Origin: Gigantopelta aegis
Taxonomy: Eukaryota; Mollusca; Gastropoda; Neomphalida; Peltospiridae
Direction: 5' to 3'
DNA: 64,000 nucleotides
Assembly: GCF_016097555.1 (NCBI RefSeq)
Contig: NC_054712.1
Coordinates: forward strand, 46,589,071 to 46,653,070
The position numbers were made by a program, and so were the translations under genes. Below are positions 12,801 through 25,500 of this stretch, in pieces (the stretch's first letter is position 1; every line of letters begins with the position of its first letter). Under the pieces are notes generated by a model that did no database searches, was not told where the DNA came from, and saw nothing but the letters and a program-made list of their open reading frames with translations.

Positions 12801-15800
12801 TCTTGAGTAATAATAAAAAAAAAAATGTACTAGTATATATATGCTATAGACTTGTGACACAGAAAATCGGTAAAATATGTTTTTAAAAACTGAATCTTTG
12901 TAATATTTCGAGTTCACTTTTATAATGAATATAAAAGATTGGAAGTAGAAGCTCTGTAAATATACTCAGCAGGATAATATTGCCTCTCAATTAGTGTTAA
13001 GTTATAACATCTTACTTTAATGATTGGGAAAAAAAAAAAACGAAATATGAGGAAAAAATAGTTGGCAATCACTGGAATAAAACTTGTAATTTGATCATTG
13101 GGATCCAATACTAAACAGAAATCATGTAGGCAATTTGTGTCTTTAAAAGAAATCCTTGGAACAGGCATAATGTCCAGGATCTTAATGAAAAAAAGAAAAA
13201 AACGAGGTGTCCAATACATCAGACATGACATAGTGCTGCCCCATTTTCCTCAGGAAATGCAGCTCTGTTCCATCGTCATCAACAGCTTCAACCTGCAAAA
13301 TATGAAAATGTCACATTATATAACAAGCTTGTACAATGTACTGACAAAATGTAAGGGTCATGCTTTAATGTTGATTTTCAGTATAGATTGTAAACAGAAA
13401 AAACTCCACATTTGTTTCATGTTTGTGCTGTTGCTTCTGTTGTTTATCTTACAAGGTTTGTTGTCAACATCCAAATAAATTTTCATGAGGTTTAAATAAC
13501 TAAGTAATTTAATCCAAAACTTAAATCTGTTTTGTACATTCCATAAAGTTTTTTTTGGCAAAAATGGCAAAAGGGGGTGAGGGGGGTTAGGATCGGTCAG
13601 GTAACCCAAGCCACACATATTATTTAATTTGGTCTAATTGTATTTTACTTCCAGGTTCCTTGTAATAAAGTGTTAAAATGTAAAAACACAAACACTTTAA
13701 ATGGTTAACATAAAATGATACCTAAAAGTTATGTTTATAGATAAAACAACTAAGTCAATATTTTTTGTATAATTTTTTTGTTTTTGTGGTTGCTATGGTT
13801 ATGAAAATGCCTACATAAATAGCCAACGAAAAGATGGATTTTTATTATTTACAGTTTTTTCGGCCATGACTCAAACTAAAATAATCCTCAAAAGACTGTT
13901 CAGACATCTGCTTAAAACTTTTCTGTTCAAAGATTTTGATTACCAAATAGAAGTACATCAAACACAAAATAAAAGAACTTTAACCCTTTTTTGTTTCACC
14001 ATCAAAGACTACAAAGAACAAAGTGGCTAGTCTTGTTAACACACCTTTTAGAACAGGTGGCAATTAGGGGCAATAAAAATTCTAAAGGTAGACACAGGTG
14101 GGCCACACAGGTGGGAGGTGTTACTATACAATACATTCAACCTCACTTTGAATCTGTAGTATCAAAAGGATGTGGATTATCACATTGGTGATAATTAAAA
14201 GTTCAAAAGACAACATAAAAGGCTTTTTTCTAAGCTTTGTACTCTTGTACTTCAACAAATAAATGGAGTCTGTGTTATTGTCTAGCATTAATGGTTATGA
14301 GCGGAATGTAGATTTATCTCCAGTAAAATCATGCAATTTACTTAAATATACATGGAAACAATTTAATGAGAAAATAACAAGAGTATTTATCTTATGTTAG
14401 GTGGTAGTTGTGGTCTCTATATTGCTTTTGTACATGGGGCATTTGTTGATCAAAATTTGTAGTCATCATGATGTACCAAAATGGCCATGGTTTTTACCCA
14501 CTATTACTGTCATTTTAGCTTTTTCTTGAACTTGGTGCAAACCAAACATAGCAAACTTTGCTCCTACTACGTTCTATAAAGTCTTTCCTGGACATAGTTG
14601 TAAAAGCAACTTTGAATTTTTTTACATATCCTTTGAAAATTGATTTTTTGTTCAACATACACTCAGTGTACCCATGATCTGAGCCGTACTCGTATCAAAG
14701 GGCCATGGTATACATGTGCTATCCTGTCTGGGATGGTGCATATAAAAGATTCCTTGCTACATGAGAAAAAATGTAGCAGGTTTCCTCTGATGACTACGAG
14801 TAAGAATTACCAAATGTTTGACATCCAATAGCCAATGATTAATAAATCAATGTGCTCTAGTGGTGTTGTTAAACAAAACAAACTTTTAATTTTGTTAGAC
14901 AATAACATCTGGTGGTACCTATATGAACAGTCCATCTCTTTCTTTTTCAGATTGACGTGTTAGAAGATCCTTCTCTGACAAACGTAGTTATTCTTCAAAC
15001 AGTTCTTGATGAGGTGAGAAATCAGACATTTCATTTCATTGTGTATATATATTGTAACAGTATGTAGTGTTTTCCCTAGCATGTGTTAGGATGGTGCGTT
15101 ACCATACCTCCATCGTCTAGCACCATCTTGCCATATTCAGCGACATGTTGTCTTGAGATTAAAGCCTTTTTCGATCATTAATTCTGAAACTGTCTTTATA
15201 AAACACTCAAAAAATGTATTATTATTAATAATAATAATAATAATAGATTTTGTATTTCAGATCAGTGATCCATAGAACATATTTAAACATCACATGTAAA
15301 ACTGATTACATAATATACACGTACACATTTGTACACCGCAGGTGGCATGTAGGTTGTTTAATTAATAATGCCTATTATATATGTTGCCATTCATTTATTA
15401 ATTCGTTTAATTAATAACAGAATGAATGAATGTTTAATGACACCCCAGCATGAAAAATACATCGGCTATTGGGTGTCAAACTATGGTAATGCAAATAAAT
15501 AAAGCGGTGATCAACATCAATATAAAAATTCAAGATTTAAACAAAAACAGTGTAAAGAACTGTGCAAAGACACAAATATCACAGATAGATACTGATTTTT
15601 ACTCAAAACTTCAGTTTTGTGCTGTATTGGCCATTCTCAAAGAAAATGTTACACCCCTGCACCACGGTGATGTTACAGCACGCGTAGGGGAATTAATAAC
15701 AGATGCCTGTTATATATGTTGCTATTTATTTATTAAAGCAAGCACTTTTAATTATATTTATTTTTATTTCAATTAAATTGTTTTTGCCTTTAATGAAAAA

Positions 15801-15848
15801 AAACAAGTGCTCTGAAAATGGTGAAAATGTCCCAGAAGTAAAAAACAT

Positions 15849-15911
<63 letters not shown>

Positions 15912-18900
15912 TACTCAAAAGAATTTAAGGGTCAGACGATATTTTCGACATTATTTTCTGAATGTTAATTATATTAGCTAGACCATAATGTCGCGCATGG
16001 TATTGTTCCATTTTGACGAAAGTGGGTCTAAGCAACCCATAAATGAATTAAAATCCACTGTCATTGACACTGTCGACTAGTTCTAATGGCGAAAACATGC
16101 TTACATTTGCACGTAAATTAGGGAGAAAGCGAAAGGTCTGCTAAGTGCCCATAACTTGCTTTTTCACAAAGCACTTCATTTGCACACTTTGCATATGTAT
16201 TCCATGTTCCCAATGCTGAATTTCCGTATAATTGGATCTTGCGTTCGTGTATGGTGCACACTCCAAATTCGACAATGGTACGACTTCAACTGACTATCGA
16301 AGATCGAGGAAGGGCTATTGCTTGGCTTCAGGATGGCAATACGCAAAGAAATGTTGCTCTGAGACTTGGTGTCAGTCAGAGTGTCGTTGGCCGACTGTGG
16401 CAACAGTACCAAGCAACGAATTCTGTTCGAAATCGTCCACGTTCGGGAAGACCCCGAAGCACTACAAATAGAGAGGACCCATACATCACCAATATGGCTC
16501 TACGTCAACGCACAACCACTGCACGCCGATTACGTGACAATCTGCGGACTGCGACTGGAACTCGAGTGTCTGATCAAACCATACGCAATCGTCTGAGAGC
16601 CAATAATCTACGCTGCTGTCGCCAGGCTGTTCAACCACCACTCCTACCACGTCACAGAACGGCCAGACGTCACTGGTGCACGCTTCATCTGCGGTGGCAA
16701 CGTGTTCAGTGGGGCAGTTCTGCAGGATGACAATGCCAGACCCCACCGCGCCAGGGTGGTAACGGACTTTCTCAGACAACAAGGTATCGCCAGGATGGAT
16801 TGGCCAGCATATTCGCCTGACTGGGCCCCAATAGAGACGCCTGGGACGAATTAGGCAGGAGAGTTCGGGTTAACCATGCCCCTCCGGCCAACCTTCATGA
16901 TCTGGGTCAACTTCTTATGGCAGAGTGGCAGGCCATTCCCCAAGAGTTCTTCAGACTTCTGATCAACAGCATGAGGCAACGATGTGTCGAGTGTATTCGA
17001 GCCAGGGGTGGATTCACACACTATTAAACGAATGTTCTAATGTGTAAAATCCATGTTTGACAACCTTCAACTTTGACAGCATGCCATGTGACTTTCTTGT
17101 ATACAGTGACGTTTATTTGTGGTTTTTTGTAAATATGGAACAATAAATTAAATTTTTGGTTTAGTTTACATCATCAATCTAATACACTCTGAAACTTATT
17201 TGGTTATAAATTTTTGACCCTTAAATTCTTTTGAGTAGTATATATATATACGGTATATGTTATTTATGTCGGATTTCAAACAAGTTTTATGATTTTAAAG
17301 TAAGCTGCCTGTTCAACAAGACCAGCCCTAACAAATTATAAAAAGAATTCTCATTCATTCATCCTTCATTATGTTCATCCATCTATTCCAACCATCCATC
17401 ATTCCATCTATCCCAATCATCCATCATTCCATCTATTCATCCATTCATTCTTTGCTAAAATTATATAGTCACTTCATTATATACCATATATACATGTAGT
17501 ATCATAATTTTGGTGAGGTCATTTGTAGATAATTTATTTACGGGCATGTAAGCTCCTTAAGGGGGCGGGATGTAGCCCAGTGGTACAGCGCTCGCTTGAT
17601 GTGCGTTCGGTCTGGGATCGATACCCGTCAGTGGGTTCATTAGGCTGTTTCTTGTTCCAGTCTGTGCACCATGACTGGTATTACAAAGGCTGTGGTATGT
17701 GCTATTTTGTCTGTGGGATGATGCATATCAAAGATCCCTTGCTGCTAATTGAAAAGAGTAGCCCATGAAGTGGCGACAGCGGGTTTCCTCTCTTAATATC
17801 TGTGTGGTCCTTAACCATATGTCTAACACCATATAACATGGGTACAATATTTCGAAATCTGAGGTAACTGGAAGTCGGTTCACATGGTTTTTACCTACCG
17901 GTAGGTAACCAATTGTTCGGTTACGTGAATTATATTTGCGTAACCCGTGGGTTACCTGATCGATTACCTGTACCTCAAAATTACGTTGAAATTATATTTT
18001 AAATACATAGTTTTTAGCTCAAACATAAAGTTAAAACAAATACAAAAGAAAACATTTTACAAAAAAAAAAGAAAAAAAAGTCTTTAATGCTTGCTAAAGT
18101 TAACAATATTATAAAAGAACTGAATATCAGCCCCAGTACTGAAACAGAATACAGGGGCATTTTTTAGCATTATGTAGGCCAAAGGTGTGCCCGAGCTGGG
18201 GGATTCGGGAGGCCTCCCCCTGTGACAATTTTGAAACTCAGAACCGCTGTAGATGCATTCTGAGCCTTTACGGAGGCATTTTTTTCTATCTTTTTTCGAG
18301 TCAATTTTAGAGGATATTTTATAGAACAATTACATACAGCCTCGACCACATAATGGGCGCTACGCCTTTGAAATAGATACACAATCATTTGGATGGATTA
18401 ATTTTTTCATTTTGCGGTGGTTATGCTACTTTCACTTTATCAATGGTACTTCTATACTACAGTGACATTCCAAATGTTTCTTTTTAAAGCTCATTATGCA
18501 ATGTTAGTATTTTTCAATTTTTGTGACACTTTTGGATTCCTGTTTATGTTAATACTGGTTTTAACATATGTAAAATTATAGGCAATCCAATATTATGTCT
18601 ACATATATTCCTTTAGAGATAAAATAGCAGTAGATAATTTAGCTGTCCCCACCGGTCTGAGCACATTTCTTTAAAACTTTTGGCTCAACTCTATACTGAA
18701 CATTTACTTTAAACTGGTTGCAAATTACAACTGTTGAAATATAACGTTGTTTACTGATTTGCTGCACATCACACATCTAAAATTCAGCCTAAAACATTTG
18801 TCGAAATACTAGTAGTATGTCTGCGTGAATAAACATCCTGTAATCATGAAGTTTGCAAGTTTTAATTTCTGAACGTTTACAGGTCATGACGTAACCAGTT

Positions 18901-21900
18901 TGCGGTCCGCGTAAATTTAATTTTGCGTAACCGACACATGAACAGAACGGCGGTTCGCATGAAATATTGTGCCCTGTATAACCTTAAATAAAATGTGTTG
19001 AGTGCTTCATTAAATAAAACATGTTTTTCTTTCCTTCATTATGTTTATCCATCCATCCATCTATTCCAACCATCCATCATTCCATCTATCCCAATCATCC
19101 ATTATTGCATCTATCCATCCACTCATTCTTTGCTAAAATTGTATAGTCACTTCATTATATACCAGTTACATGTAGTATCATAATGTGAGGTCATTTGTAG
19201 ATAATTTATTTACGGGCATTTAAGCTCCTTAATGTTTTATTGTTTATATTACACGAGTTTTATTGCATACCTGTTCTTCAGGTGAAGGCACGAAGTATCC
19301 CGTCCTACAAGAGACTGAAAGACATCCTTGGAAACTCCAGTAAACATTTCTATACGTTCTCCAATGAATATAACCGGTGAGCTGATTTTGTTTCTACTTA
19401 CGTTTGAAAATAAACTGATGGTATTCCAGGTTTGTTATGAAATTACACACAGTAACACTATGCATTGTTGTTTATTTTTTGGATCGATCCTCGTCAGTGG
19501 ACCCATTGGGCTATTTCTCACTCCAGCCAGTGCACCACGACTGGCATATCATAGGCTGTGGTATGTGTTATCCTGTCTGTGGGATGATGCATATAAAAGA
19601 TCCCTTTCTGCTGATCGAAAAGAGTAGCCCATGAAGTGGCACAGTGGGTTTTCTCTCTCAATATCATGTTAACAATACACTATATGTTTTAGTCCGCTAT
19701 ATTATTTTATGTTTAACGACACATGTTTTAGTCCGCTATATTATTTTATGTTTAACGACACATATGTTTTAGTCCACTATTATTTTTTGTTTAGTGACAC
19801 ATATGTTTTAGTACACTATATTATTTTGTGTTTAGTGACATGTATGTTTTAGTACACTATATTATTTTGTGTTTTTAGTAGCAGTACATTATATTATTTT
19901 GTGTTTAGTGACATATACATGTATGTTACCAGTACACTGTATTATTTTGTGTTTAGTGATGCCTGTGTTAACAATACACTATATTATTTTGTGTTTAGTG
20001 ACATGTATTTTAGTATCAGTACATTATATTATTTTGTGTTTAGTGACACCTAATATAGGCTATAGTAACGCCTATGTTAACAGTACACTATATATATTAT
20101 TTTGTGTTTAGTGATACCTGTTAACAGTACCCTGTATTATTTCGTGTTTAGTGATGCCTGTGTTAACAGTACACTATATTATTTTGTGTTTAGGGATGCC
20201 TGTGTTAACAGTACACTATATTATTTTGTGTTTAGTGACACGTATGTGGAGAGGAATCCCGGTGAGTCGTCTAATGACAGAAATGACCGTGCAATTCGCG
20301 AGGCGTGTCGGTGGTACGGGAAACACCTACACGACAACGGTAACACCATGCAGGTGGTGCTACTCACCAACGACGCTGACAACAGAAAGAAGGCTCGCGA
20401 TGAGGGAATCACAGTGTTCACGAGTAATCACACAAAGTTTGCATACATTAACCATGAATATTTGATGGTCATGTATATAAAATAGGCTCATTTATACAAA
20501 GTGGCTATACATTTAGTGTTTGACTAATTAATAAGTTGTTTTAAAAATATTTTTCGAAGAAATGTTCTGAATATTCCAACATTGGCTTAAACTGTATATT
20601 CTTTACAACGCAGGAGTGCAAAGATGGAAAATATTTCACTAGCCAGTCGGACTAGTACCAACTAAAATTTACTAGCCCGTCAGAATTTGTACTAGTCTGC
20701 CAGAACTTGATTGACAAATCATTTCTTTTATATAGATTTACAAATTTCAAGTGACATCCCGCAAGTATTTAACAGCACAATCTATTCAAAACCGGCAACA
20801 TAATTTGAACGTAAACTTTTCATTTCTGTGTAGTATTGACCGTAGAACGACTATTTCCTGAATGTTGTGCTTACGCAATTGATTATTTGGAACTCCGACG
20901 TCATCTATTGTCAATGCTGTACATGTATTATGTATTTGGTCATCATTCTGAACAGTTTGTATGAATGGTTTTTAATTCTGGCTGGCCGATGTACTGTCGC
21001 GGATTCGATGGAAAATTACAGTCAAGTCAGAAAACCCCAGATCGCACGTCAGACTGGTTGTTACATTTTGTAACTCATCTATCAGAATTTGTACTCGCAT
21101 TTGGCAAGCGGGCGAGTACTTTCTGCAGTGTGAACTCCTTGACATCATTATGAAACGCTAAGACCAGACAAAAAAAAAATGTTGCTAAGTTATAGTCCGT
21201 CATTAAGAAATGAAATTATCTGTTTTATATTTTCAATAGTCTATTTCAGTTTTTAAATATATTTTTTTAATGTTGTATTAAAAATCCAGCATTTTGTCTA
21301 AAATGAAAAATGACCATGAGTTAACTCCCTTTCATAATGATGTAATTTTCCCTGTCTGTAGCTGTGTAGTGTATGTATTGAAAATGATCAAGAATGACAT
21401 CACATTTGAATAACATTAAGTCATCCTCGTTTTGAAATAAAGTTTGGAACGATTAGTGTAGATATTTTGTGAGACACTTTGCCGTCCGGGGCGGGATGTA
21501 GCTCAGTGGTACAGCGCTCGCTTGATGTGCAGTCTGTCTGGGATCTGGGTCTATTTCTCGATCCAGGCAGTGCACCACGACTGGTATATTAAAGGCCATG
21601 GTATGTACTACCCTGTCTGTGAGATGGTCCATATAAAAGATCCCTTGCGGCTAATCAAAAAGAGTAGCCTATGAAGTGGCGACACCATATAACCGTAAAT
21701 AAAATGTGTTGAGTGCGTCATTAAATAAAAAAAATTCTTCCTTTCTTTGCAGTCCTGACATGACGGCAAAAGTAGGAATAGCACTTTTTACTTGTTAAAT
21801 TGGGAATGAATGTATGTATGTATTTATGTATGTATACATTTATCTACATACATACATTAAAATAGATTTAAACCATAAATCTCCTAGTTGATAACTTTAT

Positions 21901-22508
21901 TTTAAGGGTAACCTTTAAAAGGATACATCTAGGCATTAACACCCCCTTCCGCCACCGCCAGTTTATGTTTTTTGTGCTTGCAAAAAAAGTATGAACTTCC
22001 CCTTAGAATTACATGTATTATGTGTCCTAATTGTTAAGATTGATAATTACTATCATTATAATTGTGATTGGGTGTGTTTTCTCATTGAAGTTGAGAGGCG
22101 GGACGTAGCCCAGTGGTAAAGCACTCGCTCGATGCGCGGTCGGTCTGGGATCGATCCCCGTCGGTGGGCCCATTGGGCTATTTCTCATTCCAGCCAATGC
22201 ACCACGACTGGTATACCAAAAACCGTGGTATGTACTACCCTGTCTGTGGGATGGTGCATATAAAAGATCCCTTGCTGCTAATCGAAAAGAGTAGCCCATG
22301 ACGTGGTGACAGCGGGTTTCTCCTCTCAATATCTGTGTGGTCCTTAACCATATATCTGATGCCATTTAACCATAAATAAAATGTGTTGAGTGTGTTGTTA
22401 AATAAAACATTTCTTTCTTTCTTTCTGATTGCAGTTGAGGAATATGTGAAGAGTTTGAAGAGTAACCCGGGTCTCATTGACAAGTTAGCCAGATCTGATA
22501 AAGGAATG
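9834..22508 (+). CDS. DIS3: DIS3 exons 1-5: CR3 motif and PIN endonuclease domain
   Basis: Residues 1-215. The N-terminal CR3 cysteines are C31, C36 and C39 (C-x4-C-x2-C). The PIN acidic residues are all present: D68 in LLPDTNVV, E96 at the end of exon 2, D145 in NDRNDRAIR and D174 in LLTNDADNR. They correspond to human D69, E97, D146 and D177. In the known complex this region contacts the exosome barrel and cuts RNA internally. The junction between exons 3 and 4 splits an arginine codon (residue 128), where upstream acceptor copies could add in-frame residues. The exon 5 acceptor lies inside a SINE target duplication. Confidence 0.95.
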
Positions 22509-25500
22509 GTGAGGCTTTTTTTAATAGACTGGGGCGGAATTTAGCTCGGTCACTAGAGTGCTCTTTTGAGGTTCTTGGGTCACATAATAGAACCTCCTTA
22601 CAGGACCCTAATTTTTTTCCCCAGCCCAACCAGTGCTTCACATGTGATATATCAAAGACCACAGAATGTGCTGTCCTGTTTGTGGAAGAGTGCATATAAA
22701 ATATACTTTGCTACAAATGGTAAAAACGTCACAGGATGGAACTTCCTCGGCAAACCCACTGGAGTTTTTTTCCCTATCACAACCAGTGCTCAACAGGTGG
22801 AATATAAAAATCATGTATGTGCTGTCTTGACTGTGAGAAAGTGCATATATAAAAGATCCTTTGCTGCTAATGGAAAAGTGTAACGGGTTTCCTCTGAAGA
22901 CTCAGAATTATCCAATGTTTGACATCCAATAGCCGATGATTATATATCAGTGTGCTCTTGTGGTGTCATTAACAAAACAATCTTTAATTGAGCAGACTGG
23001 CAATAAGTAAAAGTACAATATTGCATTGTTAAATATTTTTTAATTTATTTGTTAACATCTTTATAGATTTATAAAGAATATAGTACAGGTACATCTTGAA
23101 AGATTTATTTTGGCACATTTAGTGCATTTGGCAAACTAGATTATAATCGTAAATTAAATAATGAAAAAACTATAAATGTATACTAAATTATATTTATAAA
23201 TGATATTTTATTTTATAAACACATACGTAATTTATGACTTCATATGCTCCCCTAGTGCTTGTTTCAATGTTTTAAATTCTTTCTACAGTCAATAGAGAGT
23301 CATGGAAAGAACCTGTACCCCGAGCACCTAGCCTTGTCGGAACTTCAGCGGGGAATAAAATCAGGGAAGTATTTACAGGGCTCGTTCATGGCCAGTCGCG
23401 AGAACTACTTGGAAGGAAACGTTAGCGTCCATGACCAGGAAGATATGGTAATCTACATCCTTCTAACTTGCCCAGGATTCCTTTCCTCTCTCATCACTGC
23501 ATATGCATGATTGAACTAGCTCATGTGAGAAAGCCATGTGGAATGTGTGTATCTCCGTTACATTTGATAAACTTACCATTCAACTTGTAAGTTCGGAATC
23601 TTTTGTCGCAATGTTTTTTTCTGTATTCCGCTTTCTGACAAGAAGAGTGGGGACAACAAATTTATTCCTCTATTTTAATACATATTTTATATATGTTTGA
23701 ACACTTGAACAGGGCTGCAGAAATGAAAAATATTTAATGATAAAAACATTATTAAGGATACTTGGTAAGATATTAACATGACATGGCAAACAAACGAAAT
23801 CAAACCCCAAACCTTGATTGACAAATCAATACATGTTGAAATCTTCTGATCAAGACTATGTTATTCACATTTCTTTTATATAGATTTACCAAATTCAAGT
23901 GACATCCTGCAAGTATTTTAAAAGAAAACATTGTGTTTTCCAGGTATTTATTCAAGGGCTGGTTAATCTGAACCGCGTTGTCCAGGGCGATATCGTTGCA
24001 ATTCAGATGTTACCCGAGGATGAGTGGAAATGTCCGTCTTCTCTGGTGCTTGACGATGAAGCCAATAAAACACTGGATGAAGAGGAGTTGAACGAGGTGA
24101 ACATTTCTAAATTGATCAACCTCAGGCTGACAAATGACTTGGCAAACTAGTACAGGACCCGTTGGGCTATTTCTCGTTCCAGCCAGTGCACCATGACTTG
24201 TCATATCAAAGGCTGTGGTGTGTACTACCCTGTCTGTGGGATGGTGCATATAAAAGATCCCTTGCTGATAATCCAAAAGAGTAGCCCATAAATTGGCGAC
24301 AGCGGTTTTCCCCTCTCAATGTTTGTGTGGTCCGTAACCATGTCTGATGCCATACAACCGTAAATAAAATGTGTTGAGTGCATCGTTAAATAAAACATTT
24401 CCTTTAAATTTTGAATTGGTGTATTTGGCGAGTGACAGAGCTAGTTCTGGTAACAGAGTGCACACCTGAGGAGTGTTTCTTGTAGGAGTACCCTTTGTGA
24501 TGAAAGCAGGTTTCTTCTCTTGTACTCTAGACAATATGTTAGATACCAAATACAGTGAAACCCCTCTAAACTGGACGCCCTCGGTTTAAAGAGGGATCCA
24601 GTTTAGAGAGGTTAAGTTCTGTCCTGGTTTTCTAAAAGGGACTCTGTAAAAATGTACGGTTTTGAGGGAATACTGGTTTACAGAGGGTCCGGCCTTGAGA
24701 GGTTTTACTGTAGTTCTATTTTAGACTGCCAAGAATTAAGCACCTAAGAACAAAAAATTTGTGGGTTTTTTTTTTCATTTTCATTCTAATTTTCAAATGT
24801 TTGTGTTGAAAATGTATGTGTCTTCTTTTTCCAGGACACCATACTGAATCCATTTAGAAATTTATTCAGTTTTGTTTTTTATGAAAATGTTTGCAGGAGT
24901 TTGCTCAGTTAAGTTGTGCTGGGTGATTGCCCCTTAAGTCAATTTGGGTTACACACCCCTTACCGCTACCGCCACTTTTCAACCAGTGCTGCTTCGGATC
25001 CCAGTCGAGGCATGGGATTTTTAATCCAGATACCGACTCCAAACCCTGAGTGAGTGCTCCGCAAGGCTCAATGGGTAGGTGTAAACCACTTGCACCGACC
25101 AGTGTTCCATAACTGGTTCAACAAAGGCCATGGTTTGTGCTATCCTGCCTGTGGGAAGTGCAAATAAAAGACCCTTTGCTGCTAATTGGAAAGAGTAGCC
25201 CATGTAGTGGCGACAGCGGGTTTCCTCTCAAAATCTGTGTGGTCCTTAACCATATGTCTGACACCATATAACTGTAAATAAAATGTGTTGAGTGCGTCGT
25301 TAAATAAAACATTTCTTTCTTTCTTTTGATTGCAGGATGAATTGGTCAAAGGTCGGATTCCAAAGGAACTGCGTCAACCGACTGGAAGAATTGTGGGTAT
25401 TATTCAGAGGAAGTGGCGTCAGTATTGTGGAATTCTGAAACCATCCAGTCTAAAAGAGGTGATTATTATAGAGTGACATATTCCACTTTTAAATACACTG

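Noticed and set aside
19869-20111. Repetitive HYIILCLVT frame
   Set aside because: Product of the acceptor array upstream of DIS3 exon 4; only the last two units are in the exon frame.
22566-22883. 105-codon frame
   Set aside because: Lies entirely in SINE family B sequence.
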